Of a DNA stretch of 60,918 bases, positions 1 to 8,910 are shown piece after piece (the first letter of the stretch is position 1; each line of letters starts with the position of its first letter). Origin of the DNA: an uncultured Gemmiger sp. (GTDB lineage Bacteria > Bacillota > Clostridia > Oscillospirales > Ruminococcaceae); contig CALWNP010000012.1 in the NCBI GenBank assembly GCA_944382835.1, positions 1 to 60,918 on the forward strand, given 5' to 3'. Both the position numbers and the translations under genes were made by a program. The notes beneath the pieces were generated by a model. It was given only the letters and a program-made list of their open reading frames with translations. It had not been told where the DNA came from and did not search any database.

Positions 1-72
1 AACAAAAAATGAGATAGGCAAACCCTTTCGGGAATGTCTATCTCATTTTTTTTAGGCTATTTTGCAACAGCC
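1..72. repeat. Terminal hairpin repeat, left copy
   Basis: The reverse complement of these bases is nearly identical to 60842-60913, with only homopolymer length differences. It holds a stem of ATGAGATAG paired with CTATCTCAT, extended by a second partly paired segment around a TTTC loop and flanked by A and T runs, so it can act as a terminator in both directions and would stop transcription after oppF. Next to it is an imperfect palindrome GGCTATTTTGCAACAGCC. The pairing of a terminator with such an end suggests the tip of an insertion sequence or a dispersed palindromic repeat; no transposase is visible because the window stops here. Confidence 0.85.
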
Positions 73-113
73 CCTTTACGCCACACTTTGGTAAAGGGAA
101 AAGGTTGCCCCTC

Positions 114-1046
114 TCAGCGGCACCAGCGGGCAAATTCCTCGTCGGTGCACTTGACATAGTGGCTGCCCGAGACCAGATGATCGGTGCCCTTGGTGTAGTC
201 AATGCCGGAGGTGGCATAGTCGTAGCTCTCGGCGGTGCGGCGTTTTTCCACCACAGGGTTGGGCATGGGGATAGCCGAAAGCAGGCTGCGGGTATAGGGA
301 TGGATGGGATTCTCGAAGATTTCCTCGGTGGTGCCGGTTTCCAGCAGGTGACCGAGATGGAGCACCCCGATCCGGTCGCTGATGTACTTGACCATGGACA
401 GGTCATGGGCGATGAAGAGATAGGCGGTGCCGGTTTCGGCCTGGATATCCTTCATCAGGTTGACCACCTGGGCCTGGATGGAGACATCCAGGGCCGAGAT
501 GCACTCGTCGGCGATGATCAGCTTGGGGTCCATGATCAGCGCCCGGGCGATGCCCACACGCTGGCGCTGGCCGCCGGAGAACTGGTGGGGATAGCGCTCG
601 GCGTGTTCGGGGGCAAGGCCCACCTTGGCCAGGATCTTCTCCACCTTTTCCCGCCGTTCTTCCCGGCTGTGGTACATGTGGTGGATGTCCAGCCCCTCAG
701 CGATGATGTCCCCCACCTTTTTGCGGGGGTTCAGGCTGGCCATGGGGTCCTGGAAGATCATCTGCATCTGGGTGCGCAGCAGGCGGTTGGTCGCCCCGTC
801 CAGACGGCCGCTGATGTCATGGCCGTCGAAATGAATGGTGCCGGCGGTGGGATCATACAACCGGATCACACTGCGGCCGATGGTGGATTTGCCGGAGCCC
901 GACTCCCCCACCAGACCGTAGGTCTCACCGGGGTAGATGGTAAAGCTGACGTCGTCCACCGCCTTGACGGTGAAGTTGCGGCTGGGACGGAAATACTGTT
1001 TGAGGCCCTTGACTTCCAGCAGCGGGGCCTGGTCCTGATGTGTCAT
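114..1046 (-). CDS. oppF: Oligopeptide ABC transporter ATP-binding protein OppF
   Basis: 310-residue cytoplasmic ATPase that powers oligopeptide import with OppD. Visible are Walker [10 protein letters not shown] (about residue 47), the signature [14 protein letters not shown], Walker B LIIADE and the oligopeptide-family C-terminal extension with the [15 protein letters not shown] motif. Last gene of a five-gene minus-strand operon; its ATG lies 1 base after the oppD stop and has a GGAGG site 9 bases upstream. Dipeptide transporters (DppF) are closely related, so the exact substrate is inferred only from the family. Confidence 0.93.
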   Translation of the reverse strand: MTHQDQAPLLEVKGLKQYFRPSRNFTVKAVDDVSFTIYPGETYGLVGESGSGKSTIGRSVIRLYDPTAGTIHFDGHDISGRLDGATNRLLRTQMQMIFQDPMASLNPRKKVGDIIAEGLDIHHMYHSREERREKVEKILAKVGLAPEHAERYPHQFSGGQRQRVGIARALIMDPKLIIADECISALDVSIQAQVVNLMKDIQAETGTAYLFIAHDLSMVKYISDRIGVLHLGHLLETGTTEEIFENPIHPYTRSLLSAIPMPNPVVEKRRTAESYDYATSGIDYTKGTDHLVSGSHYVKCTDEEFARWCR

Positions 1047-1047
1047 G

Positions 1048-2151
1048 TTACGGCGCCTCCTTTGCTGCGACCTTGCGGGCCTCGGCCTTCATCCGCTCCA
1101 CACGAGCACGCAGTTCCTCGGGCATCTCCACCTTGGGGGCCCGGGGGTCCAGCAGCCAGGTGGCCGCGTAGTGGGTGTCGGTAACCTTGAACATGGGCGG
1201 GTCAATCTCGTCGTCGATGTTCAGGGCAAACCGGTTGCGGGCCGCAAAGGCATCGCCGGGCTTCTCATGCAGCAGGTTGGGCGGCGAACCGGGGATGGTG
1301 TACAGCCGCTCGTCGGCGGTGTCCAGGTCGGGCATGGCCGACAGAAGACCCCAGGTATAGGGGTGTCGGGGATCATAGAAAATCTCGTCGATGGTGCCGG
1401 TCTCCACGATCTTGCCGGCGTACATGACATCCACATAGTCGGCCACCTTGGCCACCACGCCCAGGTCATGGGTGATGTAGATGACCGAGATGCCGCGCTC
1501 CTTCTGGATGCGGCGGATGAGCTCCAGGATCTTGGCCTGGATGGTCACATCCAGGGCGGTGGTGGGCTCATCACAGATCAGCAGGTCGGGGTCGCAGGCC
1601 AGGGCGATGGCAATGACCACGCGCTGCCGCATGCCGCCGGAAAGCTGGTGGGGGTAGTTCTTCATCCGCTTTTCGGCGTCGGTGATGCCGACCTCCTCCA
1701 GCAGGGTGATGGCCCGCTTCCAGGCTTCCTTTTTGTCCATCTTGAAATGCCAGAGCATTCCCTCGATGATCTGCTTGCCGATGGGCATGGTGGGGTCCAG
1801 GCTGGTCATGGGGTCCTGGAAGACCATGGCGATCCGTTTGCCGTTGATGTGGCGGCGGATCCACTTTTTGTCCTTTTTCAGGATGTCCACCGTCTCGGGC
1901 GAACCGTCGGCGTGGTGGTAGGAAAATTCGATGGTACCGGCATTCACCGTGGCGTTGTGGGCCAGAATGCCCATGGCCGCCTTCATGGTGACCGATTTGC
2001 CCGAGCCGGACTCACCCACCAGGGCCACCGTCTCGCCGCGGTACAAATCAATGTTCACGCCGCGGATGGCGTGTACCGGGCCCGCGGTGGTCTTGAAGGT
2101 GATGTCCAGATCACGCACGGCCAGCACCCGTTCTTTTTGTTGTTCTGCCAC
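1048..2151 (-). CDS. oppD: Oligopeptide ABC transporter ATP-binding protein OppD
   Basis: 367-residue partner ATPase of OppF. Walker [10 protein letters not shown], signature LSGGMRQRV, Walker [13 protein letters not shown] and the peptide-transporter motif [15 protein letters not shown] are present. The start is GTG at 2151 with AAGGAGG eight bases upstream. The C-terminal region beyond about residue 290 is longer than in the shortest OppD proteins and ends in a charged helix rich in Glu, Arg and Lys. It sits 13 bases after oppC and 1 base before oppF, fitting a single transcript. Confidence 0.93.
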   Translation of the reverse strand: MAEQQKERVLAVRDLDITFKTTAGPVHAIRGVNIDLYRGETVALVGESGSGKSVTMKAAMGILAHNATVNAGTIEFSYHHADGSPETVDILKKDKKWIRRHINGKRIAMVFQDPMTSLDPTMPIGKQIIEGMLWHFKMDKKEAWKRAITLLEEVGITDAEKRMKNYPHQLSGGMRQRVVIAIALACDPDLLICDEPTTALDVTIQAKILELIRRIQKERGISVIYITHDLGVVAKVADYVDVMYAGKIVETGTIDEIFYDPRHPYTWGLLSAMPDLDTADERLYTIPGSPPNLLHEKPGDAFAARNRFALNIDDEIDPPMFKVTDTHYAATWLLDPRAPKVEMPEELRARVERMKAEARKVAAKEAP

Positions 2152-2164
2152 TGTGCGTTCCTCC

Positions 2165-3265
2165 TTACATGCTCTTCATCTTGGGGTCCAGGGCTTCCCG
2201 CAGACCGTCTGCCACCAGGTTGAAGCTGAGCATCAGCAGCACCATCACCACAATGGGCGGAACGATCTGGTAGGGGTGGGTGGTGAAGCTGTTGTACAGC
2301 TCGTTGATCAGAGAACCCAGCGAGCACTGGGGCACCGGAATGCCCAGGCCCACGAAGCTCAGGAAAGCCTCGGTGAAGATGGCGGTGGGAATGCTGAACA
2401 TGACCTGGGTGATGATGGGTCCAATGATGTTGGGCAGCACTTCCCGGAAGATGATGAAGAAGCTGCCGGCGCCCAGGGTGCGGGAGGCCAGAACGAACTC
2501 CTGTTCCTTCAGCTTGAGCATTTCGGCACGGGCAATGCGGCTCATGCCCACCCATTCGGTGAGCATCAGGGCAAAGACGATGGTCAGGATGCCGGGCTGC
2601 AACACCAACAGCAGCAGGGTGCAGATGACCAGCCGGGGAATGCCGTTGGCGATTTCCAGGAACCGCTGCATGATCATATCCACCCGGCCGCCGAAGTAGC
2701 CGGAGATCAGGCCGTAGGACATGCCGATGGCCATATCGATGATGGCCGCGGCCACCGCTATGATCAGGCTGACCCGGGCACCTTCCCAGGTACGGGTCCA
2801 GATATCACGGCCGAAGTTGTCCGAGCCGAACCAGTAGTAGACATCGTCCAGTCCCTTCTCCTCGTACTGGTTGGTGGTCTTGGAGCCGGTGGTGGTAGAG
2901 ATGGTCTCGCTGCCGTCAAAGATACCCAGCTGCTCGATCACCGGCACACGGGGCGCCAGGTTTTTCTGGCTCAGTTCCTGGCCGGAGTAGGTGTAGTCGT
3001 TCATCCCGGGGCCAAAGATGGCCATGAGGGTGATGAGAACAATCATAATCAGGCCGAAGACCGCACTCTTTTTGCGGAAGAAGCGGACCCGGACATCCTT
3101 CCAGAAGCTCTGGGAGGCAAAGTTGGTGTCGATCTGAATTTCGCCGGCATTCGCTTTCAGCTGGAAATCCTTCTCGGTGAAGGTATGTTCCGGGAAGGCG
3201 GCGTTGACGGCGGCGACGTCGTTGAGCGCGTTGATTTTCACGCGGGTTACGGCTGCTTGTGCCAT
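2165..3265 (-). CDS. oppC: Oligopeptide ABC transporter permease OppC
   Basis: 366-residue inner-membrane permease of the OppBC type. The N-terminal ~70 residues are cytoplasmic, followed by a first membrane helix (FGLIMIVLITLMAIFG), an external loop of roughly 75 residues and then the binding-protein-dependent transport core with five further helices and the EAA-like region around EMLKLKEQEFVLASRTLGA. OppC/DppC members normally have a shorter first external loop; this one carries a polar TTTGSKTTNQYEEKG insert, which may touch the binding protein. ATG preceded by AAAGGAGGGG, 2 bases after the oppB stop. Confidence 0.92.
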   Translation of the reverse strand: MAQAAVTRVKINALNDVAAVNAAFPEHTFTEKDFQLKANAGEIQIDTNFASQSFWKDVRVRFFRKKSAVFGLIMIVLITLMAIFGPGMNDYTYSGQELSQKNLAPRVPVIEQLGIFDGSETISTTTGSKTTNQYEEKGLDDVYYWFGSDNFGRDIWTRTWEGARVSLIIAVAAAIIDMAIGMSYGLISGYFGGRVDMIMQRFLEIANGIPRLVICTLLLLVLQPGILTIVFALMLTEWVGMSRIARAEMLKLKEQEFVLASRTLGAGSFFIIFREVLPNIIGPIITQVMFSIPTAIFTEAFLSFVGLGIPVPQCSLGSLINELYNSFTTHPYQIVPPIVVMVLLMLSFNLVADGLREALDPKMKSM

Positions 3266-3267
3266 GG

Positions 3268-4203
3268 TCAGTTCCCCTCCTTTGAAAGACGGATGCGCGG
3301 GTCGATGACACCGTACAGGATATCCACGACCAGCATGATGCCAATGTACATGGCGCTGTAAATAAAGCTCAGGCTGATGACCACGTTGTAGTCATTGGAC
3401 TGGATGGCGTTGACCAGCAAACTGCCCACGCCGGGGATGGCGAAGATCTTTTCCACCACCAGCGAGCCGGTCATCAGGTCGACGATCAGCGGTGCCAGCA
3501 CCGTGATGATGGGGATGAGGGCGTTGCGCAGGGCGTGACGAAAGATCAGCGCCGGGCCGGAAATGCCCTTACTCTCGGCCAGCAGCATGTAGTCGCTGTC
3601 CAACACCTCCAGCATCTCACTGCGGGTGAACCGGGCGATGGATGCCATGGTGAACATGGAAAGGGAGATACTGGGCAATACACTGGAGCCGGTGATATCG
3701 GTGGTGGTAAACAGCATGGGGAACCACTGCAGCCGGAAGCCGAAGGAGTAGGACAGGCCCAGGGCGAAAACGTAGGAAGGCACCGAAACACCGATGACCG
3801 AGATGATGGTGGCCAGGGTGTCCCAGATGGTGTCCCGCTTGAGGGCGGCGATGATGCCCAGGATCAGGCCCACCACGGCGCCCAGCAGCACCGCCATGCC
3901 GCCGATCTGGATGGAGATGGGCAGGCGGGTCTGGATGAGCTGGCTGATGGGGGTGTTCTTGGAGATGTTGTAGCTGACGCCCAGGTCTCCGCGGAGCATA
4001 CCGCCCACATACTTCAGGAACTGCACGACAACCGGCTGATCCAGGCCGTACTTGGCATAGAGGGCCGCGCGCATATCATCGTTGAGCTTTTCATCGTTGA
4101 AGGGCGAGCCGGGCATCAGTTTCATCAGGATGAAGAGCACCAGCAAAATCGCCAGCAGGGTGAACAGTGAGGTCAGGATACGCTTGAGGATGTATTTCTT
4201 CAC
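3268..4203 (-). CDS. oppB: Oligopeptide ABC transporter permease OppB
   Basis: 311-residue permease with the typical N-terminal helix just after KKYILKRIL and a transport core with the EAA-type sequence RSEMLEVLDSDYMLLAESKG. I start it at GTG 4203, which has AAAGGAGG 11 bases upstream; a longer reading from 4257 would add 18 residues with no membrane or family features. Together with OppC it forms the membrane channel. It follows oppA after a 120-base gap holding two hairpins, so the permease genes are probably expressed at a lower level than the binding protein. Confidence 0.92.
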   Translation of the reverse strand: MKKYILKRILTSLFTLLAILLVLFILMKLMPGSPFNDEKLNDDMRAALYAKYGLDQPVVVQFLKYVGGMLRGDLGVSYNISKNTPISQLIQTRLPISIQIGGMAVLLGAVVGLILGIIAALKRDTIWDTLATIISVIGVSVPSYVFALGLSYSFGFRLQWFPMLFTTTDITGSSVLPSISLSMFTMASIARFTRSEMLEVLDSDYMLLAESKGISGPALIFRHALRNALIPIITVLAPLIVDLMTGSLVVEKIFAIPGVGSLLVNAIQSNDYNVVISLSFIYSAMYIGIMLVVDILYGVIDPRIRLSKEGN

Positions 4204-4270
4204 GGTGGGAGATTCCTCCTTTAACGGCAAAGGGGGCGTGCGGACTGCAGGCCGCATCGCCCCCTGCCAA

Positions 4271-4311
4271 TCAAAAAAGCCGCGCAGCGTGCGGCAAGGC
4301 CACTGCGCGGT
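4271..4311 (-). terminator. Partial terminator between oppA and oppB
   Basis: On the minus strand an eight-base stem CCGCGCAG/CTGCGCGG is followed directly by a CTTTTTTG tract. A second GC-rich hairpin (about 4226-4266, GGGGGCG stem) lies just downstream. Because oppBCDF need read-through, this is best read as an attenuator that keeps oppA mRNA more abundant than the rest. Confidence 0.7.
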
Positions 4312-4323
4312 TGGTTGCGGTTA

Positions 4324-6033
4324 TCAGCCGGCTTTGACGGCGTTCTTATACACGCGGTTCAGCGCCACGGGATGGAACTCGATGCCGGTGACGTTGGGGT
4401 TGATCATCTCGGCGTTGCACTGGGTGTACAGCGGGAAGATAACAGCCTCATCCATCACGATCTTTTCAGCATCGTACATGGCACTCCAACGGCCCTCGGG
4501 ATCGGTGCACAGATCGCCGGTGCTGCACCGGTCGATGACGGCGTCGTAGTCGGCGTTGGACCACAGACCGTAGTTGTTGGAGTTACCGGTGGTCCACATG
4601 CCCAGGTAGGTCATGGGATCGGCGTAGTCGGGGCCCCAACGGGTCAGGCCCAGTTCAAAGTTGCCGTTCTGCATGTCTTCCACACGCTGCTTCTTGGGCT
4701 CCACAACCAGGTTGATGGTCAGGCCGGGCAGGGTGGTCTCCAGCTGCTCCTTGACGACCTGCGCAACCTTCTGGGGCGCATCGTCGGAGTCAACGATCAT
4801 ATCGAACTCGAAGGAATCGACGCCCAGCTCCTGCTTGGCGGTCTCGTAGTAGCTCGCGGCCTTTTCGGGATCGTAGGCGCAGGAATCGGCAAACTTGGTC
4901 TGGTCGGCGCTGAAGTCGCTGCCGTCCGGGCCGGTGGCGAACTGCGGCGGCACGGCGGTGAAGGTGGCGGCGCTGCCGTCCTTCAGGACGTCGTTGCAGA
5001 TGGCTTCACGATCCAGAGCGAAGGTCATGGCCAGACGCAGGTTGACGTTGGCCAGCTCGGGCACAGAGCCCATGTTGGGGCTGATGTACCACAGGTAACC
5101 GGCGCCGCGGCTGTCGAAGGCGGGATCATCCTTGACCTGGTCGACCTGCTCGCCGTTGACCAGGGTGATGTCCAGCGCACCGGTCTGATAGCTCATCAGA
5201 GCCTGCTGGCTATCCTGGATGACCTGATAGTTCAGGCCGGCCAGCTGCACCTTGTCGGCGTCATAGTAGCTGTCGTTCTTCACCAGGGTGAAGGCGGTGG
5301 CGGCGGGCTCATAGCTGGTCAGGGTGAAAGCACCGTTGGACAGCACGGTCTCGGGGCTGGTGGCGAAGGTATCGCCGCAGCTCTCATAGAAGGCCTGGTT
5401 CACCGGGTAGTAGGTGGGGAAGTACATCAGGCTCAGGAAATAGCTGACAGGAACGTTCAGCTGAACTTCCAGGGTCTTGTCGTCCACAGCCTTGACGCCC
5501 AGTTCCGAGACGTCCTTCTCGCCGGCGATGATCTCGGCGGCATTGACCACCTGGCCGATATCACTGAGCATGTAGGCATATTCCGAAGCGGTGGCGGGGT
5601 CAACGGCGCGCTGCCAGCCAAAGACGAAGTCGTTGGCGGTGACGGGGTCGCCGTTGGACCAGTTGGCATCCTCCCGGATGTGGAAGGTGTAGGTCTTGCC
5701 GTCCTCGCTGACCTCGTAGCTCTCGGCGCAGGCGGGCACGGCGGCGCCCTTGGCATCCATCTGCATCAGGCCGTCGGTGTAGTCGGCGATGACCTCAAAG
5801 GAGGTACCGTCGGTGGCCACCTGGGGATCCAGAGACTGCACGGGGGTTTCCAGCATGACGTTCAGAGCCGAGGAGGAAGCTTCCGTAGCTTCGGTGGACT
5901 CGGCAGAGGCTTCACCGGTGGCGGTGGATTCCGCTGCACCGCTGTCTGCAGTAGCAGTGGAGCCGCAGCCGGTGGCGGTTAATGCCATAGCAGCAGCCAT
6001 GGCAAAGGCCAGCACGGATCTTGCATTTTTCAT
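4324..6033 (-). CDS. oppA: Oligopeptide-binding lipoprotein OppA
   Basis: 569-residue extracellular substrate-binding protein (SBP family 5). A signal peptide (MKNARSVLAFAMAAAMALT) ends at Cys23 and is followed by a Ser/Ala/Glu/Thr-rich linker, typical of Gram-positive lipoproteins. The core has family-5 features such as YTFHIREDANWSNGDPVTANDFVFGW and the C-terminal region EKIVMDEAVIFPLYTQ. The start at 6033 is chosen because AAGAGGA lies about nine bases upstream; the reading frame stays open to 6279 but those codons do not look coding. First gene of oppABCDF. Confidence 0.93.
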   Translation of the reverse strand: MKNARSVLAFAMAAAMALTATGCGSTATADSGAAESTATGEASAESTEATEASSSALNVMLETPVQSLDPQVATDGTSFEVIADYTDGLMQMDAKGAAVPACAESYEVSEDGKTYTFHIREDANWSNGDPVTANDFVFGWQRAVDPATASEYAYMLSDIGQVVNAAEIIAGEKDVSELGVKAVDDKTLEVQLNVPVSYFLSLMYFPTYYPVNQAFYESCGDTFATSPETVLSNGAFTLTSYEPAATAFTLVKNDSYYDADKVQLAGLNYQVIQDSQQALMSYQTGALDITLVNGEQVDQVKDDPAFDSRGAGYLWYISPNMGSVPELANVNLRLAMTFALDREAICNDVLKDGSAATFTAVPPQFATGPDGSDFSADQTKFADSCAYDPEKAASYYETAKQELGVDSFEFDMIVDSDDAPQKVAQVVKEQLETTLPGLTINLVVEPKKQRVEDMQNGNFELGLTRWGPDYADPMTYLGMWTTGNSNNYGLWSNADYDAVIDRCSTGDLCTDPEGRWSAMYDAEKIVMDEAVIFPLYTQCNAEMINPNVTGIEFHPVALNRVYKNAVKAG

Positions 6034-6154
6034 CTGTATCATTCCTCTTCCCTTTTCCCGTTCTGCCATTTCCCAAATCAAACAGAACAAGAAGATAATT
6101 AAAAAAGTACAAAAACGCCTGAGAATACCCGTACGTCTTTGTACTGTATGTAGT

Positions 6155-6183
6155 ATTATAGTCTCCTCATCCTGGAATGAAAA
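6155..6183 (-). promoter_or_regulatory. Candidate sigma-A promoter of opp operon
   Basis: On the minus strand TTTTCA (6183-6178), a 17-base spacer and a perfect TATAAT (6160-6155). Transcription would start near 6148, giving a leader of about 115 bases before oppA. The remaining part of the 474-base gap (6034-6507) is AT-rich; apart from this promoter and the GH3 terminator I see nothing in it. Confidence 0.55.
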
Positions 6184-6427
6184 GTCTTTTTGGACCATTT
6201 TGTGCTTGCAGCGCTGTTTTTCTGTGGATTGTACAAACGTCCCCCGCAATATTCGGGCAATTTTCGCCACTTTTTTCATAATTATTCAACAAATTGTGCG
6301 TCGTGCAAGGACACTCAAAATTACCATTGGCGAATCCGGCCAGTTTTGTATTTCTATGGCGTACAGTTTTGTATTCATCTGAGTGTTTTTCATCGGGTTG
6401 CCGACATGATCCGTCCCCGGATTTTGC

Positions 6428-6477
6428 AAAAAAGCCCCTGCCGGGGCGGAAGAAATTTTCCTCGATTCCGGCAGGGG
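6428..6477 (-). terminator. Terminator after the GH3 gene
   Basis: On the minus strand a perfect ten-base stem CCCCTGCCGG/CCGGCAGGGG is followed by CTTTTTTG. It lies 30 bases after the GH3 stop codon and closes the three-gene glycosidase operon. Confidence 0.85.
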
Positions 6478-6507
6478 ATATTATCCAGTTTTTGAGGTTT
6501 TCTGCGG

Positions 6508-8910
6508 TTACCGGATCTGCTGCACCCGGGCACAGAACCCGCGGGTGGCCCCCTCCACAAAGGCATCGCCGGTGATGGAGAATTCCGTGCTCAGCGGCAG
6601 CTCCTTGGAAGAAGGCCCGGCCAGCAGCTGCATCTTGCCGCTCTCCACCTTCCACCGCATCGCAAGGTCCAGGAAGGCCAGCTGGCTCATGGGCAGGGCA
6701 AAGGTCACCGTTTTGCTCTCGCCGGGCTGCAGAGAGACCCGGCAGAAGCCCACCAGCTCCAGGGCGGGGCGGACCACCGAAGCCTGCAAGTCCTTGGCAT
6801 AGAGCTGGACGATCTCGGTGCCGGGGCGGTCTCCGGTGTTCTGGACGGTCAGATGCACTACCGCCTCCTCCTGCGGACCCAGCTCGGTCTTGTCCAGGGT
6901 GAGATCGCGGTAGGCAAACCGGGTATAGTGCAGACCATGGCCAAAATAATACCGGGGTTCGTGGGGCTCGTTGACATAAGAGTTGAAGGCGATGCTGTTG
7001 TTCAGGCTGTAAGAGGAGCCATTGAGATGATTGTAGTAGACCGGAATCTGGCCTGCGTCCCGTGCCACGGTGCAGGGCAGCTTGCCGCTGGGGTCTGCCT
7101 TGCCCAACAGAATCCGGGCAATGGCATCCCCGCCCCGCTGGCCGGGTGCCCAGGCCTCCACCAAGGCATTGCAGACGGTATCTGCCGCATCGCTGGAACA
7201 GGGGCGACCATCAAAGTGGACCCCTACCACGGGTTTGTGCAGGGCGGCCAGCTGCTTCAGAAATTCCTCCTGGCAGGCCGGCAGCCCGATGTCCGAGCTG
7301 TCGATGCCCTCGCCGCTGGTGGCGGCCATATTCCAGCCGTAGTGTCCGCCCAGGGTGCAGATCACCAGATCCGACTGCCGGGCCAGCTCCAGCGCCTGGG
7401 CAAAGCCGCTCTGGTTATCGCCGGCATAGGGATAGCCCTCGGCGTACTGGAAATCGGCGTCGGGGCATTCCGCCCGCAGTGCCTCCAGCAGGGAGTGGAT
7501 GCCGGGATAGCACTGCCGCACCAGCGGTTCCACCTTGGGATTTTCCCGGCAGACCCGAGAGCCGGGGTAGGTTTCGTTGACCGCATTGAAGGCCACCGGG
7601 GAGTCAGGGTCCACCGAGATGCCCGCCATGCTGATGGTCACCCCCACCGAGCTCTCCTTCATGCTCATGGCATGGTAGCCGCCGAAGAGGGCGCGGGCAC
7701 TGTTGGCGTGGTATCCGATGACCGCCACCTTTTTGCCCGACGGCGCCAGGGGCAGGACGCCGTCGTTTTTCAGCATCACCAGGGATTCCTCGGCCACCCG
7801 CAGACTCAGGGCTGCGGCCTGGTCCACCCCGTAGGCCCCATCGGACAGGTCCTCGGCGGGGAAGGGATGCTCGAACAGCTCCAGGCGGAACTTGGCAATG
7901 AGAATCCGCCGCACCGCCTGGTCCAGCAGAGCGGGGTCGGTGTCCCCCCGGCGCAGTCTCTCCCGCAGGGCTTCACCGTAGCACTCGGCGCTGGGCAGTT
8001 CCTGGTCCAGCCCCGCTTCCAGTGCCAGACGGCCGGATTCGGCCTTGTCGGCAGAAAGATGGTGGATGGTTTCCAGCTGCCCCACCGAGCTGTAATCCGA
8101 GACGGTGATGCCCTGGAACTGCATCTCATCCCGCAGCAGGTCCCGGAACAGATGCCGGCTGCCCACCACCGGTTCCCCGTTGATGGAGGCGTAGGAGTTC
8201 ATCACCCCGCCCAGCTGGCCGTCGGTGATGGCCGCCTGGAAGGGTTTGGCGTAAATTTCCCGCAGTTCCCGGTCCTCAATGGCGGTGCGGGCACCGTGGA
8301 TGCCCCCCTGCCCTGCCATAAAGCCCAGAAAGTGTTTGGAGGTGGCCATCATCTGCCGGTCATGCTGCAGACCACGCACATAGGCGGTGCCCATGGCCGA
8401 TGCCAGGGTGGGGTCCTCGCCGTAGCCCTCCCCCTGCCGGCCAAACCGCGGGTCCCGGCAGAGGTCCAGCACCGGGGCCAGGCCCTGGGAAAAGCCCAGC
8501 ATCCGCCCCTGATGCCCGATCTCCTCCCCCATCTGCTGCTGGAGCTCCGGGTCCCAGCCGCTGGCCTGGCCGATGCCGCAGGGGAAGCTGGCGGCGTCGG
8601 TGACCAGAGGCCCGGTGAGGGTTTCGATGTGGAAGATGGCCGGGATGTGGTGGGGGCTGACTGCCAGAATCTGCTCCTGGCAGCGGCGGACCAGACCGGC
8701 CACCGCCTGGCGGTCCTGCATCATGGTCACTGCCAGGCAGGACACCTGCCCTACCCCATGGGGGTGCAGTTTTTCCACCGGTTTGCCCATAAAGCCGTCC
8801 AGCATGGCCCAGCATTGCAGCTGGCCGAACTTTTCCTCCAGGTCCATTTGGGCCAGCAAATCATCCGCCCGCTCTTCGGGGGTCAGGGTGGGGTCAAGAT
8901 ATCGTTCCAT
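6508..8910 (-). CDS. Glycoside hydrolase family 3 (beta-glucosidase type)
   Basis: 800-residue cytoplasmic exo-glycosidase without signal peptide. The N-terminal GH3 barrel shows KHF (residues 192-194) and the nucleophile motif ITVSDY with Asp272; a GH3 C-terminal domain follows from about 380, and a fibronectin-III-like domain (around residues 650-760, NTGDRPGTEIVQLYAKD) closes it. GH3 enzymes remove beta-glucose or beta-xylose from non-reducing ends; sequence alone does not choose between them. Third gene of the GH2-GH78-GH3 operon; its ATG overlaps the GH78 end by 17 bases, suggesting coupled translation. AAGGAG lies six bases upstream of the start. Confidence 0.9.
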   Translation of the reverse strand: MERYLDPTLTPEERADDLLAQMDLEEKFGQLQCWAMLDGFMGKPVEKLHPHGVGQVSCLAVTMMQDRQAVAGLVRRCQEQILAVSPHHIPAIFHIETLTGPLVTDAASFPCGIGQASGWDPELQQQMGEEIGHQGRMLGFSQGLAPVLDLCRDPRFGRQGEGYGEDPTLASAMGTAYVRGLQHDRQMMATSKHFLGFMAGQGGIHGARTAIEDRELREIYAKPFQAAITDGQLGGVMNSYASINGEPVVGSRHLFRDLLRDEMQFQGITVSDYSSVGQLETIHHLSADKAESGRLALEAGLDQELPSAECYGEALRERLRRGDTDPALLDQAVRRILIAKFRLELFEHPFPAEDLSDGAYGVDQAAALSLRVAEESLVMLKNDGVLPLAPSGKKVAVIGYHANSARALFGGYHAMSMKESSVGVTISMAGISVDPDSPVAFNAVNETYPGSRVCRENPKVEPLVRQCYPGIHSLLEALRAECPDADFQYAEGYPYAGDNQSGFAQALELARQSDLVICTLGGHYGWNMAATSGEGIDSSDIGLPACQEEFLKQLAALHKPVVGVHFDGRPCSSDAADTVCNALVEAWAPGQRGGDAIARILLGKADPSGKLPCTVARDAGQIPVYYNHLNGSSYSLNNSIAFNSYVNEPHEPRYYFGHGLHYTRFAYRDLTLDKTELGPQEEAVVHLTVQNTGDRPGTEIVQLYAKDLQASVVRPALELVGFCRVSLQPGESKTVTFALPMSQLAFLDLAMRWKVESGKMQLLAGPSSKELPLSTEFSITGDAFVEGATRGFCARVQQIR

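Noticed and set aside
6034-6279. Longer start of OppA adding 82 residues
   Set aside because: The extension has no signal or family sequence, overlaps the promoter and would bury the lipoprotein signal.
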